From Anodontia alba (Eukaryota; Mollusca; Bivalvia; Lucinida; Lucinidae), in the NCBI GenBank assembly GCA_964016985.1, contig OZ024823.1:60966514-61030513 (forward strand): 64,000 nucleotides of DNA. Direction: 5' to 3'. The notes beneath the pieces were generated by a model, which was not told where the DNA came from, ran no database searches, and saw only the letters and a list, made by a program, of their open reading frames with translations. Made by a program: the position numbers and the translations under genes. Within the stretch, counting starts at the first letter, position 1. The number at the start of each line of letters is the position of its first letter. This document shows positions 26,201-37,630 of this stretch, one piece after another.

Positions 26201-27041
26201 TTGGTATGATAAGCACATTCACTATATTAAAGACCTATTCAATGATGATGGACGTCTCATGAACTACAATCAGTTCATTCAAAAGTTTGAGGTGCAAACC
26301 AATTTTATACAGTTTTATGGTGTTAGAGCAGCGGTAGAACTGTATATCAGAAATAAAGGAATTGCAATAAATACTAACATATTAACAAACAATTATTTAC
26401 CATTTAAAATAAAAGTATTATTGAAAAATGAACGAGGAAGTAGGGATATGTATGAACTAATTAACAAAAAGAATATCATTCCAAGCAGTCAAGTTAAATG
26501 GAACACAATATTTGAACCAATCCATTTAAATTGGTCACAACTGAACAATATTCCCGCAAAAAGTTGTAATAATACTAAATTACATTGGTTTCAATATAGA
26601 TTACTCCATCGAATTTTAGCGACAAACGATCTTTTATTTAAGTGTAACATTAAACAAGATAATTTATGTAACTTTTGCAAACGTTTCCCAGAAAAGCTTG
26701 AGCACATATTTTGGTATTGTACCCTAATAATGGAATTTTGGGAACATATTGAAATGTGGATATATGAAAAAAGTAACTATTTACTTAATATAGACATGCA
26801 ACGAGCCATCCTAGGTATAACAAATGTAACTGAAAATAATAAATCGATCAATTACATATTGATTTTAACTAGATATTACATCTATAAATGCCGTATAAAT
26901 GGCAATCGACCAAGTATAGCAGAATGGATAAAAGAGGTCACCTTTTTTATACATATTGAAAAAATGATAGCGATTAAAACTGATCGTTATCCAATATTTA
27001 TAAAACACTGGGGAAAATGGTTAAATTTATTGGAATTATAG
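23243..27041 (+). pseudogene. L1/Tx1-like LINE ORF2: endonuclease-RT, nearly complete
   Basis: Starts MASHNQIRISSSNVRGLHDP. APE-type endonuclease: CLQETHF (catalytic Glu), LVNIYGPNEDSPDF, LCGDFNVIQDQ, then after a frame break at about 23,774 LKQARLDYFLV and SDHSTIVI. Further breaks are a frameshift at about 24,111, breaks near 24,581 and 24,785, and an in-frame TAG near 24,900 in LLNVI. Reverse transcriptase: NNKSPGSDGFTVEFF, GDKPRHFLKNWRPITLLN, NQTGFISGRYIGENTR, then an open 670-aa frame 25,029-27,041 with SVDFEKAFDSISWEF, GRGCRQGDPSSSYIF and FADDTT. The C-terminus has CNFCKRFPEKLEHIFWYC, the CCHC typical of L1/Tx1 elements. The catalytic Asp pair is intact, but the upstream breaks prevent full-length protein. 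Confidence 0.9.
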
Positions 27042-27673
27042 TCAATATCAACGGTAAACCCATAATGTGGTTTCGAACCATTTTCGGGTCACACGTGAGG
27101 CGTCCATGTAAATGTACATTCATAATGTCCGTTCGAGCCTTGTTCGAGTAATACGTGATTCCTGTTTTTGTCCTGTGAGATCAAAATGTGGGGTCCGATT
27201 ACACAAGGCAGTCCAGTCGAACCGGACATTTTCCTCATGATAGTGCAATTAACATATATTTAAAAAAGATAATAATAACAATAATAATAATAATAATAAT
27301 AATAAACTTACCTGAAATAAGCCGCTGCTGCGTATACACACGTGAAAGCTACACCAAATCCTATGTATGTATGTATATATATATATATATATATACATGC
27401 ATACTCTATGGTGTTCAGTCAAGCGCTTAGTGATCCCGGTATACAGTTACTGAACAAAATAACTCTCCAGACGCCTAGCATAAAAGCTTATTATGATTCT
27501 TATTGTGCTTCTGTGGATGTAACGCTAAACTTTACATATCGCCATTATATTTTGTATGAAAGCATTTATGAATGGATATTAGTAAAAAGCACACTTCATA
27601 TGAATTATTATATTGAATGTTGTATGATATTTGACATGCTAGTGGAAAAATGAAATAAATCATAAAAAAAAAA
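27042..27673 (+). repeat. L1-like LINE 3' UTR, AATAAA and poly(A) tail
   Basis: After the ORF2 stop come about 630 bp with (AAT)n at about 27,270-27,305 and (TA)n at about 27,374-27,396, ending with AATAAA at 27,654-27,659 and ten A's at 27,664-27,673. The Tc1 transposase frame resumes at the very next bases. This fixes the LINE 3' junction. Confidence 0.8.
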
Positions 27674-27786
27674 GTCAGAAAAATATAAAGAAGTACTTGA
27701 AGAAAATATTTGGCCAGTTATAGCTAGACATTTTCTAGATGATCAGTACTTTTTTCAGGATGACAATGCTCCAGTGCTTAGATCTA

Positions 27787-28348
27787 CTGTCCTTTCGACA
27801 TCTCTTGGAAAGATTTTTTTTTGCTTCTCGTTTTATTTTAGATGAAAATATTTTGTTCTGATTGACCATATCTTATCAGAAACCATTTGTCTTTTACGTT
27901 TTTGTATTTTGTTCTCAAATATTTACACTAAAATTAAATTTATGGCCAAAAGTTGGCCTGACCTATGCAATTTCTATAGTAAAGTGATATTTTGGAATTT
28001 TTGCCTAAGAAAATATTTTTTACTTTTCTTTTTTGAATTTGAATTATTGATGTTTCACAACAGTATTGTGGAAATTTTAAGAAAAATTGAACAAGTGAAA
28101 CTTGTTGAAAATCTGGCTCCAAATTACCTACCCTACAGATTTCTGCATGATTTGGCTTCATTTTTACTATGGGAAAAGTGAAAATATTTGATTTTTTAAA
28201 AACCAATGACTAGAATAAAACTTTTTTTTTACATAGGTAGTTACGACAAATGGTTTTGCATTAAATCATGACAAAAGTTTGCAAATTCATTTCTTCTATG
28301 TGAAGCGTCAAGCAAAAAACGACTTTCTGAAAGATGCCGAAAGCACAG
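27787..28348. mobile_element. TA-inserting MITE inside Tc1 element
   Basis: A 562-bp element flanked by TA (27,785-27,786 and 28,349-28,350). The TIRs start CTGTCCTTTCGACATCTCTT and, from the right end reverse complemented, CTGTGCTTTCGGCATCTTTC. The interior is AT-rich with no domain; the predicted 88-90 aa frames are incidental. A close relative lies at 30,045-30,602. The TA duplication and lack of coding capacity suggest a Tc1/mariner-mobilised MITE. Confidence 0.8.
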
Positions 28349-28746
28349 TAGGGTATTACAAAACTAGAGAGCCACAAACAATTTAAAATCCATTTCTTGG
28401 CTTGCTCAGTCACCTGATCTGAATATTATCTGGCTGTATATTAAAAGAAAACTTGCTTACAGACACCATGCTGTAAATAGTGACTGTGCTTTGTTCAGCA
28501 AAATTCAGAGCATCTGGATAGATATTCTCACTGCATACCTTCAGAGCCTATATTTATCAATTCCTAGAAGAATAATGTCAGTAATTCGACTTAAGGACAC
28601 TTGACGAAGTATTAAGGTAAGACTGTTACCATTACATTTGTTTTGGTTAATAACTTGCCATTTCCGTCAGTTAAAATTTTGTAATTGAAACTAAGCAAAA
28701 TCCAAGCTGGTCGCCATTTCACCAATACTTTTTGCACCTGACTGTA

Positions 28747-29230
28747 GATCTACATATTTAAATTTTTTGAAAAATTAATAAATAACCACCGAACAATGAC
28801 ATAGCCATGCCGAAGTGTTATTGTGAAATGTATCTTTTTGAAATAACAATACGTATAATGACATTGTTACGAAAAAGACATGATCTTGTAATAAAATGAG
28901 GCTGCAAATAAATAGTTATATCAAAATTATCTTTTAAAAAAAAACGTACCGAACCCCGAGGGAAGCTAGCAGGAGATGCAAGCTCATAAAATGTTTTTGA
29001 AAGTATAAAGTCCATCTTTCATGAATTACAAACGACAAAGGACCAGGGTATGAATGACAATTATAAAGGGATATCTTTCGTATACATTGTAATTGAGTGG
29101 CCTTGAAAAGGGCCTTTTTGTTTTATTTGTCTTACAGACGATGTCTGTAGCTGCAGAATATTCTACGGACCGTGTTTTGGAACTTTCACATGTGACTGTT
29201 CCGTTTTTCTTTCTTTTATGTCCATGTGAA
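28747..29230. other. No gene or clear repeat
   Basis: AT-rich non-coding sequence after the Tc1 right end. Overlapping short frames on both strands show no recognisable motif. Confidence 0.5.
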
Positions 29231-29239
29231 CATTTTATA

Positions 29240-30030
29240 TTGGTTAGGTACAAATGGACATTTCTGCAAACAAACTATGGAGGACTTGATCAGACGCCGT
29301 TTATGCGCTCTGGGTCCATATTGTTTGCCTACGTCCAAAATTTGGACTATGCTGATATTGATTAGGTACAAATTAAAATTACTGCAAGCAAACTGTGGAG
29401 ACCCTGATCAGACGTCCCTAACTGCGGGGTCCCCTCTAGGTTTACATTGTTTGCCTACCTTCAAACATTGGACTCTAGCTTATATTGGTTGGGAACAAGT
29501 TAGATGTTAGTCTTACTCTTTGTTGCTTTGTGGTTTATTCTACGAGGCAATTTGTTTTATGTCTTACCTTGTGTCATTTTGTTCTTGTGTGTTTTCAGTC
29601 CTTTTAGCATTGCGATTACCTCGCTTGGGGAAGAGAGAGCTAATCTTAGTGCTTTTCGTACGTTTGTTCGATTTGTGCTTGTTTGGATTTGTTGGTTTCC
29701 TTTTCCTCTTGGTGTCTGGGAAGGGCTCTTGGCTTATATTGGCTAGGCACAAGTTGACATTTCTGCAAGTAAACAGTGACCATAATCAGACACCGCTAAC
29801 TGCGGCGGCTACATTGTTCGCATATGTTCTAAAAATGGACTCTAATAATTAATTTGTTAGAAACAAGTAAACATTTATGCAAGCAAACTGTGGACACCCT
29901 GATCAGACGCCGCTAACTGTGGCGTCCTCTCTGGGTCTACATTAGTTGCTCACGTCCAAACATTGGACTGATATTAGTTGGGTACAAGATGATATTTCTG
30001 CAAGCAAATTGTGGAGACCCGGATCAGATG
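29240..30030. repeat. ~130-bp palindromic-core tandem repeat
   Basis: Units contain GCAAGCAAACTGTGGAGACC, CTGATCAGACGCCGC, a GCGGCGTC complement and GTCTACATTGTTTGCC, so each unit is partly self-complementary. Units can be seen near 29,260, 29,385, 29,770, 29,880 and 29,995. The series is interrupted by an ORF1-like fragment at 29,504-29,735. Related single palindromes occur at about 6,077 and 54,899. Confidence 0.7.
29504..29737 (-). pseudogene. ORF1-like basic fragment (copy 1 of 3)
   Basis: The minus strand reads KRKRKPTNPNKHKSNKRTKS then TKISSLFPKRGNRNAKRTE, almost the same peptide as at 36,478 and 38,330 on the plus strand. Conservation in one frame across three copies points to a coding origin, probably the basic C-terminal part of a LINE ORF1. 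It sits inside the palindromic tandem repeat, so it is an insertion. Confidence 0.55.
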
Positions 30031-30044
30031 CCGCTAATTGATGT

Positions 30045-30249
30045 CATTTGGAAAGACGTTTTTTTCTTGGCGTTTTATTTTAAATGAAAATATTTTGTTC
30101 TGATTGACCATATCTTATCAGAAACCATTTGTCGTTTCTGTTTCTGTGTTTTGTTCTCAAATATTTATCCTAAAATTAAATTTATGGCCAAAAATTGGTC
30201 TGACCTATGTAATTTCTATAGTTAAGCGATTTTTTTTGGAATTTTTGTC

Positions 30250-30287
<38 letters not shown>

Positions 30288-30602
30288 CTTTGCTGAATTT
30301 GAATTATTGTTGATGTTTCGCAACTATATTGTGAAAATTTCAGAAAAAAATGAACAAGCGAAACTTGTTGAAAATCAGCCGCCAAGTTACCTACCCAACA
30401 GATTTCTGCATAATTTACATCCATTTTTACTATGGGAAAATATTTGATTTTTTAAAAACCAATGACTAGAATAAAACTTTTTTGTGCACAGGTAGTTACG
30501 ACAAATGGTTTTGCATTAAATCATGACAAAAGTTTGCAAATTAACCATCTGTGTAAAGCACCAAGCAAAAAACGACTTTCTGAAAGATGTTGAAAGCACA
30601 GT
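30045..30602. mobile_element. Second copy of TA-inserting MITE family
   Basis: Aligns along its length with 27,787-28,348 (shared GATGAAAATATTTTGTTC-type text and GATTGACCATATCTTATCAG), ending GAAAGCACAG then TA at about 30,602. The left terminus is truncated: the CTGTCCTTTCG start is not seen. It contains a 24-bp T-run near 30,257. Confidence 0.75.
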
Positions 30603-30688
30603 AGGTAAATGGATTATTATTCAAAATTCAAGTAGTAAATTAATTGATTAGCCGAAACATGATTGATTTGTTTTTCTCGCGTCCTTGT

Positions 30689-30968
30689 ACCATTACGAAA
30701 ACACGCCTATTCAAATATATAGAAAATTTCACCTCCAAAAACTGAAAATTATCGGATAAAATACTCTAATATTTTTCATATTTCTGCCCAAAACACAGAT
30801 TGTAGGTACTCGTTAGAACCGCCTCGGTGAGGCGGTTCTAACGAGTACAAATCTATGTTTTTGAGCAAAAATAAGACAAATACTGTATACCCCTGTAAAC
30901 CCCAGTTTTACTATATAAAAGTGGGGTTTAAGGGGGTCAAAATTATATAGACATGTTTTCGTAATGGT
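30689..30968. mobile_element. Palindromic MITE / foldback element, 280 bp
   Basis: The ends are ACCATTACGAAAACA (30,689-30,703) and TGTTTTCGTAATGGT (30,954-30,968). The whole element is a long imperfect palindrome centred near 30,828, where an 18-bp stem ACTCGTTAGAACCGCCTC and its complement are separated by 3 bases. A transcript would form one long hairpin. No target duplication is evident. Confidence 0.8.
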
Positions 30969-31219
30969 TCCGAATTCTTTAATGGCATAGGTCAACAATT
31001 AAAGCAAAAGAAAACATTAATCATGTCCTCTGAAGTTTGCCGATCTATCTATCTATCTATCCGCGCAACCTGATCAGTGCATTTTATTGGCACAAGAAGC
31101 TATGAGTCCTTATTTACCTCTATAACGCACAGTGAAGACTATGATCAGACTGAGTAGATGCACATTCACTAGGAGCATGTGTAAAATTGACAACAGCTAC
31201 ATGTACTTTTCTTTTATAG

Positions 31220-31598
31220 GCTGCGAAAGGTGGAACAAAGAAGCTGAAGATGGCAGCAGAGAGAGAGAAAAACTATTTCTGAAAGATGCGCCGGTGGAAA
31301 CAACACTTCACAGTGATTTCAACCGCTATAAACAAATCCTGTCTCAAACTTCATAATATCAAATTATGGTTGTACAACAAAGACAGCCCTGTTCAGTACG
31401 GGTGATGGTGACTGTTTGTTTAACTCATTTTCCATTTTGTTCGTCGGGGACGAGCCCAAAAGTTTGGAAATAGGATACAGATGTTGTACAGAAATGATGA
31501 CAAAAGGAACGAAAATTATGGTCCACAGAGTGTACAGCAAATTAGAAAATCTATCTCCTGATTACGACAAAGATTGTCTTTGCGTGAAGTTACATTAA
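31220..31598 (+). pseudogene. OTU-like cysteine protease fragment
   Basis: One frame reads ALFSTGDGDCLFNSFSILFV then GDEPKSLEIGYRCCTEMM and HRVYSKLENLSPDYD. GDGDCLFNS matches the OTU-family signature with catalytic Asp and Cys (D-G-D-C); the partner His region is not visible. A frame upstream (31,220-31,356: CERWNKEAEDGSREREKLFL, ending in a stop) is preceded by TTTTATAG, a possible splice acceptor, and may be an earlier exon. OTU-like domains occur both as host deubiquitinases and in transposon-linked genes, so origin is open. The frame ends at 31,598. Confidence 0.5.
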
Positions 31599-31925
31599 AA
31601 TCCATCAACAAATGTAAGTGCTAGAGCGATGACAATTTTTTTCTTAAAATAGCCACAGTGACCTTGACCTTGAGCCCAAGACACTGAAAGTCGAACTTGC
31701 TTGAGATATTATCATACCCAACATTTTTGTGAGGTTACATTAAAATCCATCAATAAATGTAGGTGCTAGAGCAATGACATAGTTTAAAAAAAAGTAGCCA
31801 CACTGACCTTGGCCTTGAGCCCAGTACCCTGAAAGTCAAACTTGCTAGAGATATTATCATACCCAACATTTGTGTAAAGTTACATTAAAATTCATCAATA
31901 AACGTAAGGGTTAGAGCGATGAAAG
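31591..31925. repeat. ~145-bp tandem repeat, about 2.3 units
   Basis: GTTACATTAAAATCCATCAA recurs near 31,588, 31,733 and 31,877, each followed by AGTGCTAGAGCGATGACA-type text and GACCTTGAGCCCA. The end of the OTU-like frame overlaps the first unit, so its last residues are probably not genuine. Confidence 0.75.
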
Positions 31926-31929
31926 TCGC

Positions 31930-34900
31930 GTCTTTTTGTATGGTCCCGTCTTTTCTCCGGCCGAAATGGGCCTTTCAATTGGCAATATGACCTAAATAAC
32001 AAGAATTATTTGAAAATCTGATATGCATTTTAAAGAAGACTCTATAACTTCTACGCCTGCCAAAAAATCATTCAATTCCATTGAGGATAAAAGCTTTTCC
32101 TGTCATTGTATGCGCATGTCATATTCTTCGAAAATCGGCCCGTCTGTTATGACACATCACTATCCGGTACTGAATAAATATTAATACACGGTGCGCATAA
32201 CTCAAAACTCTGCCGCTAAAAAGTAGCAAGCGGAAATGGCTTTAAATAAAACGTCTGTGGAGAATCAAGCTTGTTTTTCGCTCAATATTTATTGAAAATA
32301 AAATAATTTCAAACGGGAAAAAATAAATTAAAAAGAATACCATTGTATTACTGCCGTAATAAAAAGATTCATGAATCGTACCGGTTAGCGTTGTTTCGAA
32401 TAAACGTATAGGGTACAGTGAACTAATTACTTTTCTTTCCATTAGAGCTCCATACGCCATTTTCACTATATTTGGCACGGGAAGAGCAATCCTTTGTTAT
32501 GCATAAATTTTCAGCTTGTTACTTGGTATATATACTGCAGTGTGTTTTCCAGGTATATAAATGATTTGTTCAGCTGGCCAATGGTATATAACATGACCAT
32601 ATCTGGTTTCTATTTCGTACCAGCTTAAATAGATGCTAAAATGTGGTGTATTTTCTTCATTATGATGTTGCACGTTGAAAAATGCAATTTTGAAACATAT
32701 AAAGTAGAATTTTAAAGCATTTGCTTGAATAAAATTCATTTTTATATTCATTGGCAATTTATTGAAGTTTAATGTGCTTCCTATTTGACCAAGTTTGGTC
32801 TACTTTTTATCGAATGACATCATTTTAAGTGAACACTGCTACTAGTTATAATTTTTGCATTTTTTTTTTTCTATTTGTCATATATGAGTAAATCCCATTT
32901 AAATATGGTTCAGTGTATGCACTATGAAGATACAAAGAAATGGAACAATTTAAGCTTTATGATAACTAATATCAGTTCATCATTTCACGATACCGAAAGG
33001 ATGGAAAATCTGTAGTGTCCGCAACACAGCTGCTTCTAGAGGACTACAGTTCACTCACCAAGAGAAGATATTGCTTTTCTACAATGGCATAACAAGATGT
33101 TCAAACTCACCTATTTGATCTCAAACAAAAATGTTGTCCACAGCAATTTCAAAAATTTCAAAAATGAATATTTCTTGTTGAATAAACTTTAAAAATTATA
33201 AAATATTGCATATTGTTGTGTATGACAAGAGTATAACGGAAAATTTATGGATGTTACAAATTGCGTTCTTTGAGACAGTATAACAATATAACTGAATTAA
33301 AAAATGTTTATTATACTGACAAAACCTGCAAAAAATCCTGTTTTAAGCATAAAATTCTAAATAGCCCAGTTGAACTCTGTATACAGCTGCAGTTTACTTT
33401 CTTCATTTGTTGCGGACACTACACAAGTCGTTCAAGTTTAACTATCATTTTGTTTTATCTGTTGCAGTACCCTTAATGGGCAAATGGTCAATTTTATGCT
33501 TTTATGAGAGAAAAACAGGAATTCTGAGAAAAATAAATCTTCTGAAAGCAAAGAATAAATTACTGAAACCAAAACATATATTAAAGAAAGTGAATATATA
33601 GCAGACTCGATTTGGTTGAATTTGCTGATGAAGAGTAATGTAATTTGCAACACTAGTCATGCCTCTTAGCACTAACTTAAGCCGGTTCTCTTTTTAAATT
33701 ATTCAAACGGGACACTGATCCCAAAGGACCAGAAAGTATGAACTGCACTTTATTAACTGAATACTATGGTGACCTGAAATACTGAGACATGTTTTCATAT
33801 TGGTGCAACATGGCAGTTAACACCAACTGTAGTGAAGGTAATTATATCCTGAGAAAAGCAGATCCTGTGAAAGCAAAGTTTACAACACATTTAAGAAAGG
33901 GAAAATATCTGAACAGGCATAATAGAATCTGTTCATGAACAGTTATTTACATGATTTTAATTATGTATATGCGTGATGAAATCAGAGGAAAACATTCTGG
34001 TTTCTGCAAGGCACCCCGACCCCTATTTAAAAAAAACAAAACAAGCAGACATGACTGTCATGGTATCTTTTCAAGCCTTTTCCATTTAACTCCGTCTATA
34101 TTGATTTTGTTTATGTGTACCTGATTTAGTTAGACTATAGTGTTTTTAGTTCTTTCAATGAATTTAGCAATCTAAAACAAGATGCATGAGATCAGCTATG
34201 GAATATGACTGCATAACAATAGTGTCTGTGTAATGTCCACAACAGATTTACCTGGTGTGATAAAAAGACTATAACTTTTTAATGGCTTGAGATCAAGCCA
34301 AGCAACTTTAGGACATAGTGCTTGGAAAGTTCGCAAGTAGTTACATATGCATTATTTTCAAATCAGATATACTTCATTTTTTACACTTAAAGTGCAACAC
34401 ACCCGTGCAAAATATAGTGAAAATGGCGATAGTAATTCCATCCTTTTTGGTGGTTAAGGGTTCATTTCAGGATATGGCTGGGCTTCCAAATTTTGTTTTA
34501 ATTCAAAGAACAGGCTTAGCACAGCAAACTAAATGAGGAAAAAACACCACTGTCACCAGCAGTTTCTGGGACTTTTTCGAGGCTGAATGTAGCACCCCTC
34601 AATTGGCAGGTATCAAAAATTGAAACTTTACAATTTCACCGCTTCTTCTTTTTGCTCCAGCAAACACAAGCAGAAACATTTATTTCTTTGAAACAATCAG
34701 GAAGTTACACACAAACATTTTTTTCTTCAAATCAGAATGATGAGTTTTAATTCTTCTTTATTATTAATCATAGGTCGCCTTACACAAAATAACTACCCCG
34801 GTCTTCCCTACACATTTTTTCACCAATCAGCAGTCCTGTCACAACTGGTTCACTTTGCCCTATATTTTATTTTGAATTGCCATCTTGAAAGGAATCCGGT

Positions 34901-36470
34901 TCTGTACCCAGGATGCTCAAATCAGATAGGTCAGTATTTGAAAAATGCCACCTAGCGGAAGATAATGCTTTTCTTGTCTGATCAAACTTTGGTCTCGTTT
35001 TTTGGTCCCGTCTTTTTTCCGCGCGGTCCCGTCGAATGCAACTACCCTCAACTTAGTTTCATTGTGTATTTGCTTTATCCTTGTATATATACAGTTAATA
35101 TAAAATTTTATTTTATAACCATAATTGTAAGTTTATTAAAAAATCTTCCTTCGATATAAGAAAGTTTCTTTCGCACTTTAGCTATATCCTTTTGGAACAT
35201 TTGTTTGGTACATGTCACTACATAAGCCTTCCTGGTTATAATGTCTTCCCTAAGGATAGGCCGAAATACAAAAATATGGCAGATATAAGCCTTCCTGCTT
35301 ATTATGTCTTCCAAATGATAGGCTCCGAAAGATAGGCCAAAACACAAAAATGCTCATACACAAACCATCTGGTGGCATTTCAGTTATTCTAAAATTCTGT
35401 ATTCGACATATGTTCAAATTTGACCCCGTCTCCGACAGCGATGTAATTTGGGCGCGTATCCAAAAAGAATTCACATCATTGAAGAATGATTTCTTTTAGT
35501 TAGGGTATAAAACGCAGGCGCAAAACGCAGCCATATTAAAAATATAGGAAAAACACAGACACTATACAGGTAATAGGCAATGCAGCCAATATAAGTAAAG
35601 CGTGGAAAGGTATTAATACCAGATCCTTGATAATGATAATATTAACTAGAGTTTCGTATATTAACATTAGAGTCCCATATTGTATTGATGAAAAATTGCG
35701 AGACAAGAAATAGTTCTTGGAAGAAGTGTCTATATTAGTTGTTATTGGGGAAAGAAAGTAGACAATTTTGATTTGGGAGTACCCATCTACTAGCGTAGAT
35801 TTATATCATAGCATTTGAATAAGATTTGTTGTAGGCGATGTGTGAAATAAGAAGCCGCATAACGCATATCTTCGCTGGTTATACCTGGTAATTTTGAACT
35901 ATTTTATTCAAGGCGAATAACTTTTTTTTTCTTTTGAAATAGTAAGTTTTCGTATGTGAAAAAAAAAAAACAGCTCTAGATGAAATTTGTGGCTAGTCTA
36001 GGGAGCCATATTACAGTGTATGGATATAGCGTAGAAGCAGAACAGGTCTGAGTAATTCATGACGTCATTAATGTTTTCCAATTAAAAATTATAGAATGAT
36101 TGTTAAACTAAACAGAGAACTTACGGGAAACAAGAAATTACTTTATAAATTTAATTGTTAATGCGCTTACAAATAATTATTTACCTGAACTGACATAAAA
36201 ATCATGCTCGGAATTGCAAATTATCACTGACCAACATTTACAATACTTACGAAGCAACACATTGCTACTTTCAATTTACCACAATATTACAGTATTAAAA
36301 TTTCAGTTGTAAAAGTTCTACAAGCAAGATTGTTTGTTATCAATAGGTCTGGATTTTATCAAGTATATGTATCGTAATTATACCTCCCTCCATTAAAACG
36401 CAGAGTTTTCAGAAAATCATTTGAAGTGGAAGTTTCTTCGAAGTAATTATTGTAATTAATAAGGGGGAAA
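31930..36470. other. Long gene-free stretch with minor repeats
   Basis: No coding domain found. Items seen: a GGTCCCGTCTTTT phrase near 31,940 and again near 35,003; a CCATTTTCACTATATT block near 32,458 with an inverted relative near 34,414; GTGTCCGCAACA near 33,020 with its complement near 33,408; and a two-unit ~70-bp tandem at about 35,225-35,345 (ATAAGCCTTCCTGNTTAT and GATAGGCC). The rest is AT-rich sequence without recognisable structure. Confidence 0.5.
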
Positions 36471-36477
36471 AAGGTAA

Positions 36478-37045
36478 GAGAAAAGTCCAGGGACTGCCAC
36501 AATCACAAACCGCAACCCTCCCCAGACACCAAGAGAAAGAGGAAACAGACAAAACCAAACAAGCGCAAATCGAACAAACGAACGAAAAGTACCAAGACTA
36601 GCTCCCTCTTCCCCAAGCGAGGTAATCGCAATGCTAAAAGAGCTGAAAAACACAAGAACAAAATAACATAAGGCAAGACATCAAACAAATCGGCTCGTAC
36701 AATAAACCACAAAGCAACAAAGAGTAAGACTGACTCCGGGACCACCGCCTTAGAACTGTCAGTAAAATAAACCACCGGGGGAGGGGGGGGGGGGGGATGG
36801 GGTAGTTTAAAGCACTTTTACGGCCAGTCAACTTCACCCTGGGTTCCGATGTAACTCTTAATACAGACAAAACATAAAAAAATTCGGTTCGCATAAAGGC
36901 TCCCAACTCAGTCAATGCAATCAAAGCGAAAACATAAAAATCAAATTCACCTCTATGATAAACAAAGACAAGTACTCGTGGCTAATTCTACTGTGTGACA
37001 GAGTAAATGAAAACCAATAGTTGAACCACGGTGGGCCAAACTTTT
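36478..37045 (+). repeat. ORF1-like interspersed repeat (copy 2 of 3)
   Basis: Shares about 560 bp with 38,330-38,880. The plus-strand frame reads KRKRKQTKPNKRKSNKRTKS then TKTSSLFPKRGNRNAKRAE and TALELSV. A poly-G tract follows near 36,781. The block ends around the phrase AACCAATAGTTGAACCACGG, which is also at about 38,840. Probably part of a LINE (ORF1 end and spacer); no RT domain is attached. Confidence 0.6.
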
Positions 37046-37630
37046 TACATGTTATTGTTTTCATCCGGGCTACTGACCACGTAATTACAATATTATGCCA
37101 CATGACCAATAATTGTGGTTGGCACAAACATTTCCAGTTCCATATACCAATTGATTCAAGCCAAATTTTACCTGGATAATACTTTTGGTTAATATTCACT
37201 CTTAAATTTTATCTTGTATTTAAAAAATACAGCTTTAAGAAGCAATTTGATTGCTTTTCCTAAAATAAATACAACTGTTTCAATGATTTTTTTCCGATAT
37301 TAGCAAACACGCGCGCACCGTAATAATGCTTTATGGTGACAATTATAATGCCTATTTTTAGCTTGTAAATAGCTAAAATATGTGTTAATGTTTGTGGTTA
37401 AGACATTTAAATGATCAGCCAATGAGAATCTCTTCTGAAAAGAAACTTCTGACGAATGAAAGCTGCTTTTTTTTTCTGGAAAAACACCGACCATTTCACT
37501 GTCCGATAAACGTAAACAACAACTTTCTGCCAACCACTAGCTACCAGAACGAAGCTAGAACATATTCTCCGTTAACGACCGAGAGGTTCTGTATGACTTT
37601 ATTGTGTGACGTACGTGTTTAAATTGGTCT
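37046..37630. other. No gene seen
   Basis: AT-rich non-coding sequence between an ORF1-like repeat and the LINE C 5' border. Short overlapping frames on both strands lack domains. Confidence 0.45.

Larger units (their letters stand above)
22160..28610 (+). pseudogene. Tc1-type transposase, split into three pieces
   Basis: Piece 1 (22,160-22,697): N-terminal helix-turn-helix region (TVSKIVKRILRSGSVENKAR, SGRPEVVTDRDYRKLQRLI), then a 26-bp A-run at 22,448-22,473 in the KVNKKK codons, then VIFSDESQIMIGNNNRIYIW with the first catalytic Asp and VMIWGCICWNG. The L1-like LINE is inserted after MTGNI. Piece 2 (27,674-27,786): SEKYKEVLEENIWPVIARHF and FFQDDNAPV with the second catalytic Asp. A TA-inserting MITE follows. 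Piece 3 (28,351-28,610): SISWLAQSPDLNIIW and the C-terminal tail. The downstream acidic residue normally after NIIE is read here as NIIW. Not functional. Confidence 0.85.
8846..28746 (+). mobile_element. Tc1/mariner-type transposon expanded by nested insertions
   Basis: The left TIR at 8,848-8,875 (CAGACTGGTGCAAAAAG, then TATTGGTGAAA) is preceded by TA. The right TIR at about 28,715-28,744 is its reverse complement (TTTTTGCACCTGACTG) and is followed by TA. Transposase pieces lie at 22,160-22,697, 27,674-27,786 and 28,351-28,610. The left TIR breaks off after GTGAAAGGG (8,870-8,878), and the element resumes at an identical GTGAAAGGG at 21,997-22,005, where the text (CAGCCATCTTTGATT) matches the inner part of the right TIR. 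The 13.1 kb between is therefore inserted DNA. The Tc1 itself would be about 1.6 kb. Inactive. Confidence 0.75.

Noticed and set aside
31938..35040. A single ~3.1-kb element bounded by GGTCCCGTCTTTT at both sides
   Set aside because: The two copies are short and in direct orientation, with no shared longer ends or target duplication visible.
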